Notes under the pieces: generated by a model
Told to the model about the DNA's origin: nothing
The model's input: only the letters and a program-made list of their open reading frames with translations
The model's database searches: none
DNA from: AEGEAN-183 sp045563675
GTDB taxonomy: Bacteria > Pseudomonadota > Gammaproteobacteria > Magnimaribacterales > Magnimaribacteraceae
Length of the DNA stretch: 64,000 nt
Assembly (NCBI GenBank): GCA_045563675.1
Contig: JBJLIX010000001.1
Span: 744,001-808,000 of the forward strand
Reading direction: 5' to 3'
Shown here: positions 26,329 through 35,653 of the stretch, piece by piece
How positions within the stretch are numbered: position 1 is the stretch's first letter
Layout of the letters: every line of letters begins with the position of its first letter
Made by a program: the position numbers and the translations under genes

Positions 26329-27864
26329 ATGGAGCCTAAAGTCAGAGTGCACTTAGGAGAGGTCTTAGGGGTTAAGGAAGATTTTCAGAATGGCGCCACA
26401 GGTTATTCTTTTAGAGGAATTCCATATGCTGCAGATACCTCAGGAAAAAACAGATGGAGAGCCCCTCAAGAACCACAACCCTGGACTGAGGTTTTTGATG
26501 CTAGTTCTTTTGGACCTCAATGCCCTCAATTCAGGTCAGGAGAAAGTGGATTTAGGAGTGCTATAGCAGATGCTTATGGCGTTGATTTACCTAAAGCGGA
26601 AAAGCCTATTGAATCTGAAGACTGTTTAAGATTAAACGTTTATTCCCCTGATTTAAAGCCTAAAGAAGCTATGCCGGTAATGGTTTGGATACATGGAGGT
26701 GGTTTTAGATATGGATCTGGAGATATTTATTTACCAGATACTTTTATTAAAAAAGGAACCATATTAGTCACCATTAATTATAGGTTAGGTGAATTAGGGT
26801 TCTTTGCTCATCCAGCACTAAATAAAAGTGAAGAAGAAATAAAAACAAATTTTGGATTACTAGATCAAATAAAATCACTTGAATGGGTAAAGAGAAACAT
26901 AGAGCAATTTGGAGGTGATCCTTCAAATGTCACGATTTTTGGAGAATCAGCTGGTGGTTTTTCAGTTGCAGCTCTCTTAGTCTCACCTCTATCTAAAGGG
27001 CTGTTTCATAAAGCAATTATTCAGAGCGGAGGGTTTGCAAGAATGGCTTTGCATGCTGAGGAGAAATCTGCAGCTGGTCTATCTGGAGCCGATGTCGGAC
27101 TTTCATTTTGTAAAAGGTTTGGTATTGAGGAAGGTCCAGAACAATTGAATTTAATGAGAGATGTTTCTATAGATGATCTCATTCAAAAAGGAATTGGTGC
27201 CGCATCATCTTTTTATACTGACGGTGTATCAATGTTATCTCCAGTAATGCAAGGGTTTGAAGATGGAATTAATCATAAAGTCCCAACTATTATTGGAACC
27301 AATGCCGATGAAGGAACAGCACTCTATTGGGGAAGTCCATTAGCAAATGTACCTCCACCAGTGAACACAGTTGAAAAATATTTAAAGGTCATTGGAGAAG
27401 TGTTCAAGGAGGATAAGGATAATATTTTAAAATTCTACCCCGCTTCTAATGAAGAAGAAATGTTGAAGTCCAGCAAAAGTCTCTTGGGCGACTCTTTATT
27501 TGGAGCTCCTTCTTATTTTGCTTCAAAAGCTATGGCTGATAGGAAAGAGGAGATTTATTTTTATCACTTTAATCAGAAACCTTCTGGAAATGCAGGTGAA
27601 ATTATTGGAGCCTTTCACGCTTCGGAAATTTCTTATGTTTTCGGTATTACGGCTTTAAATCCTATAGAAGATAACGAGTTATCTCGCATTATGAATTCTT
27701 ACTGGATAAATTTTTCTCGGTTTGGTGATCCAAATGGTTCTGATCTACCTAATTGGAAAATCATGAAACCTAACCAGGATGCTTGGCATTTACTGGGTTC
27801 CAAGGTTGGAGAAGAATATATTTCGAGGTTAGATATATATTCTCTTCTCAAGAGAATATCTTGA
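26329..27864 (+). CDS. Type B carboxylesterase
   Basis: 511 residues, normal for the family. The N-terminal signature reads GYSFRGIPYA, then EDCLRLNVYSP and WIHGGGFRYGSGD (oxyanion hole). The nucleophile S207 is in FGESAGG, and the catalytic His is near AFHASEISYVFG. There is no signal peptide, so it is cytoplasmic. It hydrolyses carboxylic esters of unknown identity. A TTAGGAG ribosome binding site precedes the ATG. Confidence 0.93.
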   Translation: MEPKVRVHLGEVLGVKEDFQNGATGYSFRGIPYAADTSGKNRWRAPQEPQPWTEVFDASSFGPQCPQFRSGESGFRSAIADAYGVDLPKAEKPIESEDCLRLNVYSPDLKPKEAMPVMVWIHGGGFRYGSGDIYLPDTFIKKGTILVTINYRLGELGFFAHPALNKSEEEIKTNFGLLDQIKSLEWVKRNIEQFGGDPSNVTIFGESAGGFSVAALLVSPLSKGLFHKAIIQSGGFARMALHAEEKSAAGLSGADVGLSFCKRFGIEEGPEQLNLMRDVSIDDLIQKGIGAASSFYTDGVSMLSPVMQGFEDGINHKVPTIIGTNADEGTALYWGSPLANVPPPVNTVEKYLKVIGEVFKEDKDNILKFYPASNEEEMLKSSKSLLGDSLFGAPSYFASKAMADRKEEIYFYHFNQKPSGNAGEIIGAFHASEISYVFGITALNPIEDNELSRIMNSYWINFSRFGDPNGSDLPNWKIMKPNQDAWHLLGSKVGEEYISRLDIYSLLKRIS

Positions 27865-27886
27865 AGTAAATCTAAAGAGGGCTGGT

Positions 27887-29506
27887 TTAATTGTTACGTG
27901 ATTCTTCTCTAATTCGTTTAAATTCATTGCCTTCATACCATTCAGGCCAAGTATCTGAATCAGCCAAAAATTTTACCATGTTAGAAGTTATTGTTAATTG
28001 ATCAACAAATCCACTCAAATCCCAATTTGGATCATATTCATCTGAGGGTTGATGGTAGTGCAGAGCAGTGTATTCTTCAGCAAAGCTTTTCCCAACTTCT
28101 ATGCCTCCTTCAACTTTATCGAAGCCACCATCTGCATAAAGTACCGGAACTCCTCGTTTAGCAAAACTTATATGATCTGAACGATAGAAAAAACCTTTTT
28201 CAGGTTGTGGGTCTGGCACTATGTATTTACCAACCTTATCAAGCTCTGCTTTAAGGATATCTTCTAATTCTGAAGCTCCATATCCAACTACTATTACATC
28301 CTTCGTTCTGCCAACTGGCAATACGCCATCAAAATTGTATCCAGCTACTATGTTTTTAAGTTTTACAGGAGGGTATTCTGCAAAATACTCTGATCCTAAT
28401 AACCCTGATTCTTCAGCAGTAACAGCTAAGAACAAAAGGGATCTTTCTGATTCAACTTTACTAAAAAAATTAGCTAATTCTAGTAATCCAGCCGTTCCAG
28501 AAGCATTATCTACTGCACCGTTATAAATGTTGTCCCCAGGTTGACCTTTCTTAATCCCTAAGTGATCCCAATGAGCCATCATAAGAATATATTCATTAGG
28601 TTTTTTATAGCCATTTTTAACAGCAGCTACATTATGCGACGAAGAAAATTCAATTTTATTGTTAAGAGCTGCATCTAAAGTTAGACCAGACATCTCAACT
28701 GGTTGGAATTTAGAAGAAAGAGCTTCCTCCTTGAGCTTATTTAAATCTAAGTTAGCTTGCCTAAATAGATCTTCTGCAATTTCATTAGTAACCCAAGCTT
28801 CTACTTTTATTCGGCTTTTACCCATATCATCACGCTTAAGGTCAATTTGTTCTCCTGACCAGCTCGTTTCTACAACTTGCCAAGGATAGGCAGCAGGAGC
28901 AGTTTCATGGATAACTAAAACAGCATCAGCGCCTTGTCTTGCTGCTTCTTCAAATTTATAAGTCCATCTTCCATAATAAGTCATTGATTTACCATTAAAT
29001 AGCATAGGGTCTTCAGTCCAGAAACCAGGATCATTTATAAGTATTACTACGGTTTTCCCTTTTACATCAATGTTTTTATAGTCGTCCCATCCGTATTCAG
29101 GAGCTACAATTCCGTAACCTACGAAAACCAGTTGACTGGCCCTAACCGAAACCCCTTCAACAACTCTTTTAGTCCAGTAGACAGCTTCCGTTCCTGCTTT
29201 AAGTATCCTAGATTTGTTATTCTTACTAATAGACAGGAAAGAACTATCTAAGTTAACCGTCATCTTACTAAGGGGTACTTCTAGAAAATAATTTCCTTTA
29301 ATAGAAGGTAAACCCATCTTTTTAAATTCATCTTTAAGGTATTGCTTTGTCTTTTCGCCACCTTCACTACCCGGCCCTCTACCTTCAAACTCATCTGAAG
29401 CTAAGACTTTAATATGTTTATGGATGTTAGATTCATTTATTTCATTAACTGATTGATCACACCCAAGGATCATCAAACTTATTACAACTAAAAATAAAAA
29501 TTTCAT
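27887..29506 (-). CDS. M28-family zinc peptidase, lipoprotein
   Basis: The frame is open further upstream to 29602, but the ATG at 29506 begins a lipoprotein signal (FLFLVVISLMILGC, lipidated Cys at about residue 16) and has an AAGGAGAT ribosome binding site, so this start is chosen (539 residues). A PA-type insert follows (YGIVAPEYGWDDYKN). The M28 zinc ligands are AHWDHLG, AVDNASGTAG and TAEESGLLGSEY. It is an outer-membrane-anchored or periplasmic aminopeptidase that probably trims peptides for uptake. It lies 20 bases downstream of the SDR gene. Confidence 0.92.
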   Translation of the reverse strand: MKFLFLVVISLMILGCDQSVNEINESNIHKHIKVLASDEFEGRGPGSEGGEKTKQYLKDEFKKMGLPSIKGNYFLEVPLSKMTVNLDSSFLSISKNNKSRILKAGTEAVYWTKRVVEGVSVRASQLVFVGYGIVAPEYGWDDYKNIDVKGKTVVILINDPGFWTEDPMLFNGKSMTYYGRWTYKFEEAARQGADAVLVIHETAPAAYPWQVVETSWSGEQIDLKRDDMGKSRIKVEAWVTNEIAEDLFRQANLDLNKLKEEALSSKFQPVEMSGLTLDAALNNKIEFSSSHNVAAVKNGYKKPNEYILMMAHWDHLGIKKGQPGDNIYNGAVDNASGTAGLLELANFFSKVESERSLLFLAVTAEESGLLGSEYFAEYPPVKLKNIVAGYNFDGVLPVGRTKDVIVVGYGASELEDILKAELDKVGKYIVPDPQPEKGFFYRSDHISFAKRGVPVLYADGGFDKVEGGIEVGKSFAEEYTALHYHQPSDEYDPNWDLSGFVDQLTITSNMVKFLADSDTWPEWYEGNEFKRIREESRNN

Positions 29507-29526
29507 AGGTATATCTCCTTGGCTTG

Positions 29527-30306
29527 CTAAGCTCTCTTTATCGACAATCCACCATCTACTGGTAAAACAGCACCGTTTACAAATGAGGCAGCTGGTAAAC
29601 AAAGACTTAAAGTCATATGTGCCACCTCTTCTGGCTCTCCATATCTTTTTAAGGGAACTCTGCGTCTAGAATAAACTTGTTTATCTTTCTCTGGAATGGC
29701 CTCTGTCATTGAAGTATTGATGGGTCCAGGGCAAATACAGTTTACAGTAATACCTTCTGATCCAAGCTCAGACGCTAAAGATCTTGTGAGACCAATCACT
29801 CCATGTTTTGCTGCAGTATAAGGGCTTATTCTAGGTGTTGCTCCAAATCCCTCTGTTGACGAAATGTTAACTATTCTTCCACAGTCAGATTTTCTAAGAA
29901 AGGGCAAAGCAGCTCTAATTAAATTCACTTGTCCCTTAAGAAGGACATCAAAAGTTTTGTCCCAGTTCTTTTCATAATCTTTATCATCAATTGAAGTGGG
30001 TATAGATATACCGGCATTATTAATTAACATATCTAGCTGACCAAATTCTTTTATCACATTAGAAATAGAAGTATTTATATTTTCTTGGTTAGTCACATCA
30101 AGAACTTGTTTTATAGATATACCTTTTGAAGAATTAATTTTAGAACAGACTTTATTTATTTCTTCTTTGTTTACATCAGAGACAATAACTTTAGCTCCAG
30201 CTTCTGCAAAAACAAAAGAAGTTGCTTTCCCCATACCACTGCCAGCACCAGTAATCAAAGCTACTTTTCCTTGAATAGATCTAGAGAGTCTTGTAAGTTT
30301 CGACAT
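29527..30306 (-). CDS. Short-chain dehydrogenase/reductase, FabG-like
   Basis: 259 residues, classical SDR. The cofactor loop is ITGAGSGMGKA and the NNAGISIP motif is present. Catalysis uses Ser in VNISSTEGFG and the YTAAKHG Tyr/Lys pair. VNCICPGPINTSM and a VNGAVLPVDGG C-terminus complete the family. The reading SDVN after strand 2 suggests NAD(H). The substrate is unknown. It is co-directional with the M28 peptidase and divergent from the crotonase gene. Confidence 0.92.
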   Translation of the reverse strand: MSKLTRLSRSIQGKVALITGAGSGMGKATSFVFAEAGAKVIVSDVNKEEINKVCSKINSSKGISIKQVLDVTNQENINTSISNVIKEFGQLDMLINNAGISIPTSIDDKDYEKNWDKTFDVLLKGQVNLIRAALPFLRKSDCGRIVNISSTEGFGATPRISPYTAAKHGVIGLTRSLASELGSEGITVNCICPGPINTSMTEAIPEKDKQVYSRRRVPLKRYGEPEEVAHMTLSLCLPAASFVNGAVLPVDGGLSIKRA

Positions 30307-30387
30307 AATTAGGAAATTTAGTCTAATTTATTTTCTCTTATTAAGCTAAGTGTTACGATATTCAATAAATATTTAAAAGGAAAAAGG

Positions 30388-31059
30388 ATGACAGAATTAG
30401 CCACTTTAGAAAGCAATGGAGATGTTTCAATTATTACATTAGATGATGGCAAGGTTAATGTATTTTCTCCTGATATGATTGAACAGTTAAACATAATTTT
30501 AGATAAGGTTCCTGAAGACAAAGGGTCTATCCTTATTCAAGGAAAAGAAGGCATGTTTTCTGCTGGTTTTGATTTAAAAGTGATGCAAGGTGGTGATACA
30601 GAGGCCATGTCTAAAATGGCTGCTGGGGGTTTTAAGCTTTTAGCTAGAGTTTACAGTTTTCCTAGACCAGTAGTGGTTGCATGCAGTGGTCATGCTATTG
30701 CTCTGGGAGCCTTTCTTCTTTGCTGTGCAGATTACAGAGTTGGTGCGAAAGGAGAGTATACAGTCCAAGCAAATGAAGTAAGGAACAATATGTCAATTCC
30801 AACTCCAATTTTGGAAATCTCAAAATCAAGAATTTCTAAAGCGCACTGGTACAGAGCTATACTAAATGCAGAAGCTTATAATATTGAAGATTCTATTGAA
30901 GCAGGTTATCTAGATGAGGTAGTTGAAGCCACTAATCTATCAAATAGGGCTATGGAAGTTGCCAATGATCTTGCCACTTTAGATCATCCGCATTACAAAA
31001 TGACAAAAGAGTTAGACCAAAAGGCTACGCTGGATAAGATCCTTTCTAGCATCCAATAG
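30388..31059 (+). CDS. Crotonase-fold enoyl-CoA hydratase/isomerase family protein
   Basis: 223 residues, shorter than typical hydratases. The oxyanion segments are MFSAGFDLKVMQ and SGHAIALGAFLLCCADYRV. The catalytic glutamates of true hydratases are not clear, so the reaction may differ. DDGKVNVFSPDMIEQL resembles a subgroup often annotated simply as crotonase. A GGAAAAAGG ribosome binding site precedes the ATG. It is the second crotonase in the window, the other being at 12104-12925. Confidence 0.87.
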   Translation: MTELATLESNGDVSIITLDDGKVNVFSPDMIEQLNIILDKVPEDKGSILIQGKEGMFSAGFDLKVMQGGDTEAMSKMAAGGFKLLARVYSFPRPVVVACSGHAIALGAFLLCCADYRVGAKGEYTVQANEVRNNMSIPTPILEISKSRISKAHWYRAILNAEAYNIEDSIEAGYLDEVVEATNLSNRAMEVANDLATLDHPHYKMTKELDQKATLDKILSSIQ

Positions 31060-31121
31060 TTGTTTGATAAGTAAACTAATTACATATTTGCTCTGTTTTT
31101 GTTAATCTACGCTTCCTTTTT

Positions 31122-31197
31122 GGGGCCATAGCTCAGCTGGGAGAGCGTCTGGTTTGCATCCAGGAGGTCGTCGGTTCGATCCCGACTGGCTCCACCA
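31122..31197 (+). tRNA. tRNA-Ala (UGC)
   Basis: Acceptor GGGGCCA pairs with TGGCTCC (one G-T pair). The anticodon arm is TCTGG-TTTGCAT-CCAGG (anticodon TGC), the T arm has TTCGATC, and CCA is encoded. It stands alone, without rRNA nearby. Confidence 0.97.
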
Positions 31198-31222
31198 AAG
31201 ATTAAAGTTTTTAATGCAAAAC

Positions 31223-31251
31223 TTGTAACTATTCCTTTTTAGTAGTATGTT
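31223..31251 (+). promoter_or_regulatory. Putative sigma70 promoter of the TonB receptor gene
   Basis: TTGTAA, 17 bases, then TATGTT, about 70 bases before the receptor ATG. The match to consensus is fair, but the region is AT-rich, so chance matches are possible. Confidence 0.4.
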
Positions 31252-31266
31252 TTGTATATAGGAAGG

Positions 31267-31290
31267 ATTTAGCTGAGTTTTTAGCTAAAT
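31267..31290 (+). promoter_or_regulatory. Leader inverted repeat upstream of TonB receptor
   Basis: ATTTAGCT and AGCTAAAT form a perfect 8-base inverted repeat around an 8-base loop, 33 bases before the receptor start. It could be an RNA hairpin in the 5' leader or an operator. Its role is unknown. Confidence 0.4.
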
Positions 31291-31322
31291 TTCATTACAT
31301 ATTTTCATATTTTGGGGGAAAC

Positions 31323-34250
31323 ATGAAAAAATTAAATTATTTAATAATTGCTGTATTTCTGACTTTTCCAGCTATTGCTGAAGACGAAGAAGAAAGAGGC
31401 GGAATTGAAGAAGTTATAGTTACAGCTGAAAAACGTGAAGCTTCTATCCAAGATACTGCTATTTCAATTACTGCTTTTGATGAGAATCTCATCGAAGGAC
31501 TAAACTTAAGAAACCAAGAGGATTTGCAGAACTTCATTCCTGCTACCACTATTCAACCTTACGATATTTCTATTAGAGGAATAGGAAGGGTTTTTAGGGC
31601 ATTAGGAGGAGATCCGGGTGTAGGAACTTATGCCGATGGAGCCTATTCTGAAGATTTTGGTATCGCATCAACAGAAAACGGACTTTATGATGTAGCAAGA
31701 ATCGAAGTACTTCGTGGTCCTCAAGGTACGCTATACGGAAGAAACAGTATCGGTGGAGCCGTTAACTTTATTTCAAATAAACCTTCGCAAGAATTTGCCG
31801 CAGAAGTTAGAACTATTACAGGTACTGATGGTATGGCTGAAGCGTACGGTTTTGTAAATGGACCAATAACAGATCACTTAAGTGCTAGATTCATTGTAGT
31901 GAATCGCTCAAGGGGCGGTACAGTAGAGGATCTGGGTGGACATGAAGATTTAGATAGTTATGGAGATGAAAACTACACCTTAGCTCTCCGTTGGGAAAAC
32001 GATAATTTCACAGCGGATATTAGAGGAAATGCCAGAAGCTATGGAAGAGTATTGGCTTCTGCCCAAGGAGCAGGTCTTTTAACTACAAGTGAGTATGGAA
32101 CTGGTCATATGAGAAATGACCTTATGGTTCACGGTTATCGTAGGGTAGATCCTAGCGTAGCTTGTGCCAGTATGGTTGATAGAACAAATCCTCTTTGTAC
32201 TGTAAGCGGAATGGAAGTTTTTTCTTTCAATTACAATGGTATTGCTAGATCCGGTCAGTTTATGGTACCTGGAGTTGACCCGTCAGAAAGTGGATTTGCC
32301 AGACCAAATTATGCTTACGGTTATGATCAGAGTATTTTAAATCAGATAATTCATGGAGATGGGAAAAGCGTTCCAACTCTAAGTGGAAATGATCTTAGAA
32401 CAGCCACAAATGGTTTCAATGATGAATATTTTAACCATTCAACTGGAACTGTTAATTTATCTTGGGACGTGAATGATGCTATGACAATAAAGTACATAGG
32501 CTCTTATACGGATTATCTTTATACACGTATCACTGATGATGACAGAGTTGGTAACCCTCATCTAGATGAGCAGTTCTATGCTGAACAAGAGAATGAGAAT
32601 TGGCAAAATGAGCTTCAGCTGTTCTGGGACATAACTGATAATTGGAATCTGACTGTAGGAGTATTTGAATATCATAATGAAATTGACCAAGATTTAGATT
32701 TTTGGAGCGATACTGGTAACTTTACTGAAAAGAGGCAATCAGGCGCAGCAAATTATGGAATTCTTGGAGCAACAGGTTTACCGACTATTGGAAGTCCATT
32801 CCTTGACTGGTATGTTGCTGGAAGAGATGCTGGTGCTTTAGGACTTCCTGCAGGAGTAGGTTTATTTGGACCTGCCACAGGCAGTACCCCAGTAGTAGGA
32901 GCTGCTCAAACTCAGGTTAGTGTTTACTCTGCTAGAGATGCTGGTTGTGGAATAGTTGATCTAGTGGGTCTTGTGCCTGGTCCAGAATTTAATGACCCTC
33001 ATTTAACTTCTGTTTGTTTCTTAGAAGGTCCTTGGACGGGTGATACCGGTGGTCGAGCTAGTAATGGGCCTATAACACCAGGATCAGTATTTTTATGGCA
33101 AACTGAAAACAAAACAGATGCTTATGCTGCTTACTTTCAGACTGAGTACCAAATAAATGATACTTGGGCTGTTACTGTTGGAGCTTCTTGGCATGAAGAT
33201 CAAAAAGTAGCTCAAGAAAATCTATTTCTTTACACAGAGACTGCTCTGACTCCTGCAGGTCTTTATGCATATAACGTAGCCACTGGGGCATTAAATGCTG
33301 ATGGAACTCCTACAGGAAATGAGATTATTAGATTTAGAGGCATTCCAATGAGTCGTTCTATACACAGAGCCATGGAAAGAGACTTTGAAGATGTAACTTG
33401 GCGTGTAAATTTTGACTACACTCCTCTAGATAACATTCTTCTATACCTCTCTAATACAACTGGTTATAGAGCTGGTGGGTTTAACTTAGGTTATTTCTCA
33501 CCTTTCCCTACTTATGATCAAGAAGAAGTTATATCAACTGAGTTGGGGTATAAAGGAACTCATATGGATAATACATTACAACTTAATGCTTCTATCTACA
33601 GATATACCTATGAAAATATTCATGGTCAGTTCGTTACAGCTAGTTTCTTGGGAGGTACAGGAACTTCGGTACAAGGGTTTCCGGAAGCAGATACTAATGG
33701 TATAGAAATGGACTTTATATATGCTCCTACTTCTGATTTCTTATTAGGAGGAAATGCTAGTTATACTGATGCTGCTTACTCAGCAGAGTATGTACAGCCA
33801 ACAGGAGCAAGAGGTGTTATTGATGAAAATAGCCCATTTGCACCGCCTTCTATTTATACAATTCCTGAAAGGACAGTTAACATAAAAGGCTTACAGATGC
33901 TTAGAATTCCAAAGAGTAAATATGCATTTTATGCAGTTTTGACTAAGGATCTCATGGGCGGAACTGTAGACTACCTTCTTACTTATTCTTGGACTAGTTC
34001 CATTACATGGGATGACACAGCAACTGCTTTAGAAACTTCCCCTGATTTTAACAGGGCAGACTTTAAAGTTACATGGAGGAATGCTGATGAAGACCTAGAG
34101 ATAATGGCTTTTGTAAATAATATCCAAAATAAGATAGGCGTTAGAAATATGGACAGTGATGGAGAGAACCAAGGTTTTAGAAGAACTATAACTCCAACTC
34201 TTCCTCGTTCTGCAGGTATAAGTTTTACTTATAAATTTGGAGCCTATTAG
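31323..34250 (+). CDS. TonB-dependent outer-membrane receptor
   Basis: 975 residues. Signal peptide (LNYLIIAVFLTFPAIAE), then a TonB-box-like IEEVIVTAEKR, the plug domain (ISIRGIG, then IEVLRGPQGTLYGRNSIGGA) and a long 22-strand-type barrel ending in an aromatic residue (GISFTYKFGAY). Two cysteine pairs in predicted surface loops (near SVACASM and NPLCTV; DAGCGIV and TSVCFLEG) may form disulfides. It imports a large or scarce ligand with energy from TonB. Such receptors are prominent in SAR86-like bacteria. The ligand cannot be read from sequence; neighbouring genes give no siderophore signal. It is followed by a strong terminator. Confidence 0.95.
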   Translation: MKKLNYLIIAVFLTFPAIAEDEEERGGIEEVIVTAEKREASIQDTAISITAFDENLIEGLNLRNQEDLQNFIPATTIQPYDISIRGIGRVFRALGGDPGVGTYADGAYSEDFGIASTENGLYDVARIEVLRGPQGTLYGRNSIGGAVNFISNKPSQEFAAEVRTITGTDGMAEAYGFVNGPITDHLSARFIVVNRSRGGTVEDLGGHEDLDSYGDENYTLALRWENDNFTADIRGNARSYGRVLASAQGAGLLTTSEYGTGHMRNDLMVHGYRRVDPSVACASMVDRTNPLCTVSGMEVFSFNYNGIARSGQFMVPGVDPSESGFARPNYAYGYDQSILNQIIHGDGKSVPTLSGNDLRTATNGFNDEYFNHSTGTVNLSWDVNDAMTIKYIGSYTDYLYTRITDDDRVGNPHLDEQFYAEQENENWQNELQLFWDITDNWNLTVGVFEYHNEIDQDLDFWSDTGNFTEKRQSGAANYGILGATGLPTIGSPFLDWYVAGRDAGALGLPAGVGLFGPATGSTPVVGAAQTQVSVYSARDAGCGIVDLVGLVPGPEFNDPHLTSVCFLEGPWTGDTGGRASNGPITPGSVFLWQTENKTDAYAAYFQTEYQINDTWAVTVGASWHEDQKVAQENLFLYTETALTPAGLYAYNVATGALNADGTPTGNEIIRFRGIPMSRSIHRAMERDFEDVTWRVNFDYTPLDNILLYLSNTTGYRAGGFNLGYFSPFPTYDQEEVISTELGYKGTHMDNTLQLNASIYRYTYENIHGQFVTASFLGGTGTSVQGFPEADTNGIEMDFIYAPTSDFLLGGNASYTDAAYSAEYVQPTGARGVIDENSPFAPPSIYTIPERTVNIKGLQMLRIPKSKYAFYAVLTKDLMGGTVDYLLTYSWTSSITWDDTATALETSPDFNRADFKVTWRNADEDLEIMAFVNNIQNKIGVRNMDSDGENQGFRRTITPTLPRSAGISFTYKFGAY

Positions 34251-34270
34251 AGTCTAATAATTTACCGAAT

Positions 34271-34299
34271 AAAAAAGGGGCTTGAAGGCCCCTTTTTTT
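34271..34299. terminator. Bidirectional intrinsic terminator
   Basis: An A6 tract, GGGGC, six-base loop, GCCCC, T7: a stable stem flanked by A and T runs. It lies between the convergent TonB receptor and aminotransferase genes and can serve both strands. Confidence 0.9.
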
Positions 34300-34317
34300 A
34301 TAAAAATATTCTAATAA

Positions 34318-35637
34318 TTAAGAATATTTATTTTCAATATATAAAAGAGATCTTTTAACAGCATTTACCATTAAGTCTATTTCTTCATCACCAATAATAA
34401 ATGCTGGTCCCAGACATATAATGTCTCTAAATTCGCCGGTCCCTCCGGGGTAAAGAAAGACCCCATCTTCTAGTCCTTTCATCATAATTTGCGAAGTTAT
34501 TTTTTCTTTTTCATCAAAACAGATCAAACCTTCTTTTTCTTTTACGATCTCTATTCCTATTAATAGACCTTTTCCTCTGACTTCAGCTACATTAGGATGT
34601 TGTCCCACTTCTGAAATCAACTTTTCTATAATCTTTTCACCAAGAGGATTTACTAGGTCACATAATTTCTCTTCTCTTAGTATTTTAAGAACTGCAGAGG
34701 AGGCTGCACAAGATTGTGGAAGGGCAGCGAAAGTATGGAACATCACTTCATAGCCTGCAGCCTGTATCGAGTCAGCTATCTTATCTGTGCTGTAAGTTCC
34801 TCCAATTGCAGCGTAACCTCCTCCCATACCTTTTCCAGCCACTAAAATATCTGGTTTTAGATTAAAGAGTTCACTAGCAAAGTTCTCTCCAACTCTTCCA
34901 AATCCTGTCATTACTTCATCTGCAATCAGTAGTATGTCATTATCAAGTAAAAGCTTTTGTGCCTCTTCCCAATATCCTTCTGGAGGGCTTATGGCTCCTC
35001 CACTTGATCCGTTGATAGGTTCCATCAATAAGCCTGCTATTTTCTCAGGACCTACTTCTTTTATTACTTCTTTTAAGTTATCTAAATAATAATCTTTAGC
35101 GTCAGGATGAAAGCTACCTAAAGGACATCTTAAGGGGTAGGGTGTTTCTATCATGGGAGCTTTAGGAACGTAATTCTCTAACCCTCTTTTTCTCGCTGCG
35201 TGACCTGAAATACCAGACATGTTTAAAGTTGTGCCATGATAGGAAAGTGTTCTGGTAAGGATTATGTTTTTTTCTGGTTTACCTCTGCTTGCTTGATATT
35301 GAATAGCAAGTTTAATTGCCGATTCATTAGCTTCAGAACCTCCTGATGAAAGGTGAATCCTTGTTAAATGAGGAGGAAGCCAATGTTCTCTTAATTCATC
35401 TAATAAAGATTCTCTTTCTGGAGTTAAGAACGGTGGAAGGACATATGAATTATTCTTCGTTGCCTTTTTAACAGCTTCCGCTACTTCTTCTCTTCCGTAC
35501 CCTATGTTGCTTACTATAGCCCCACCTGCTGCATCAAGTATTTTTGAGCCTTCATTGGTGTAAAGATAGGGCCCTTCAGACCTGACAATCTCCATGCCCC
35601 AACTTTGTTTTAGAAAAGGCCATTTAATTAAATCCAT
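34318..35637 (-). CDS. Class III aminotransferase (aspartate aminotransferase family)
   Basis: 439 residues. The PLP lysine is K269 in VAGKGMGGGYAAIGG; D240 is in LLIADEVMTGFGRVG; HLSSGGSEANESAIKLA and LSYHGTTLNMSG bind the cofactor phosphate. It differs from the AGXT2L-like enzyme at 14800 and is closer to omega-amino-acid or diamine transaminases. The gene starts 16 bases after the Nramp-like transporter gene, so the two form an operon and may process the transported compound. The amino donor is unknown. Confidence 0.9.
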   Translation of the reverse strand: MDLIKWPFLKQSWGMEIVRSEGPYLYTNEGSKILDAAGGAIVSNIGYGREEVAEAVKKATKNNSYVLPPFLTPERESLLDELREHWLPPHLTRIHLSSGGSEANESAIKLAIQYQASRGKPEKNIILTRTLSYHGTTLNMSGISGHAARKRGLENYVPKAPMIETPYPLRCPLGSFHPDAKDYYLDNLKEVIKEVGPEKIAGLLMEPINGSSGGAISPPEGYWEEAQKLLLDNDILLIADEVMTGFGRVGENFASELFNLKPDILVAGKGMGGGYAAIGGTYSTDKIADSIQAAGYEVMFHTFAALPQSCAASSAVLKILREEKLCDLVNPLGEKIIEKLISEVGQHPNVAEVRGKGLLIGIEIVKEKEGLICFDEKEKITSQIMMKGLEDGVFLYPGGTGEFRDIICLGPAFIIGDEEIDLMVNAVKRSLLYIENKYS

Positions 35638-35653
35638 CTACAAACCTTATTTA

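Noticed and set aside
29507..29602. Longer N-terminus for the M28 peptidase
   Set aside because: It would overlap the SDR gene and hide the lipoprotein signal; the internal ATG has a strong ribosome binding site.
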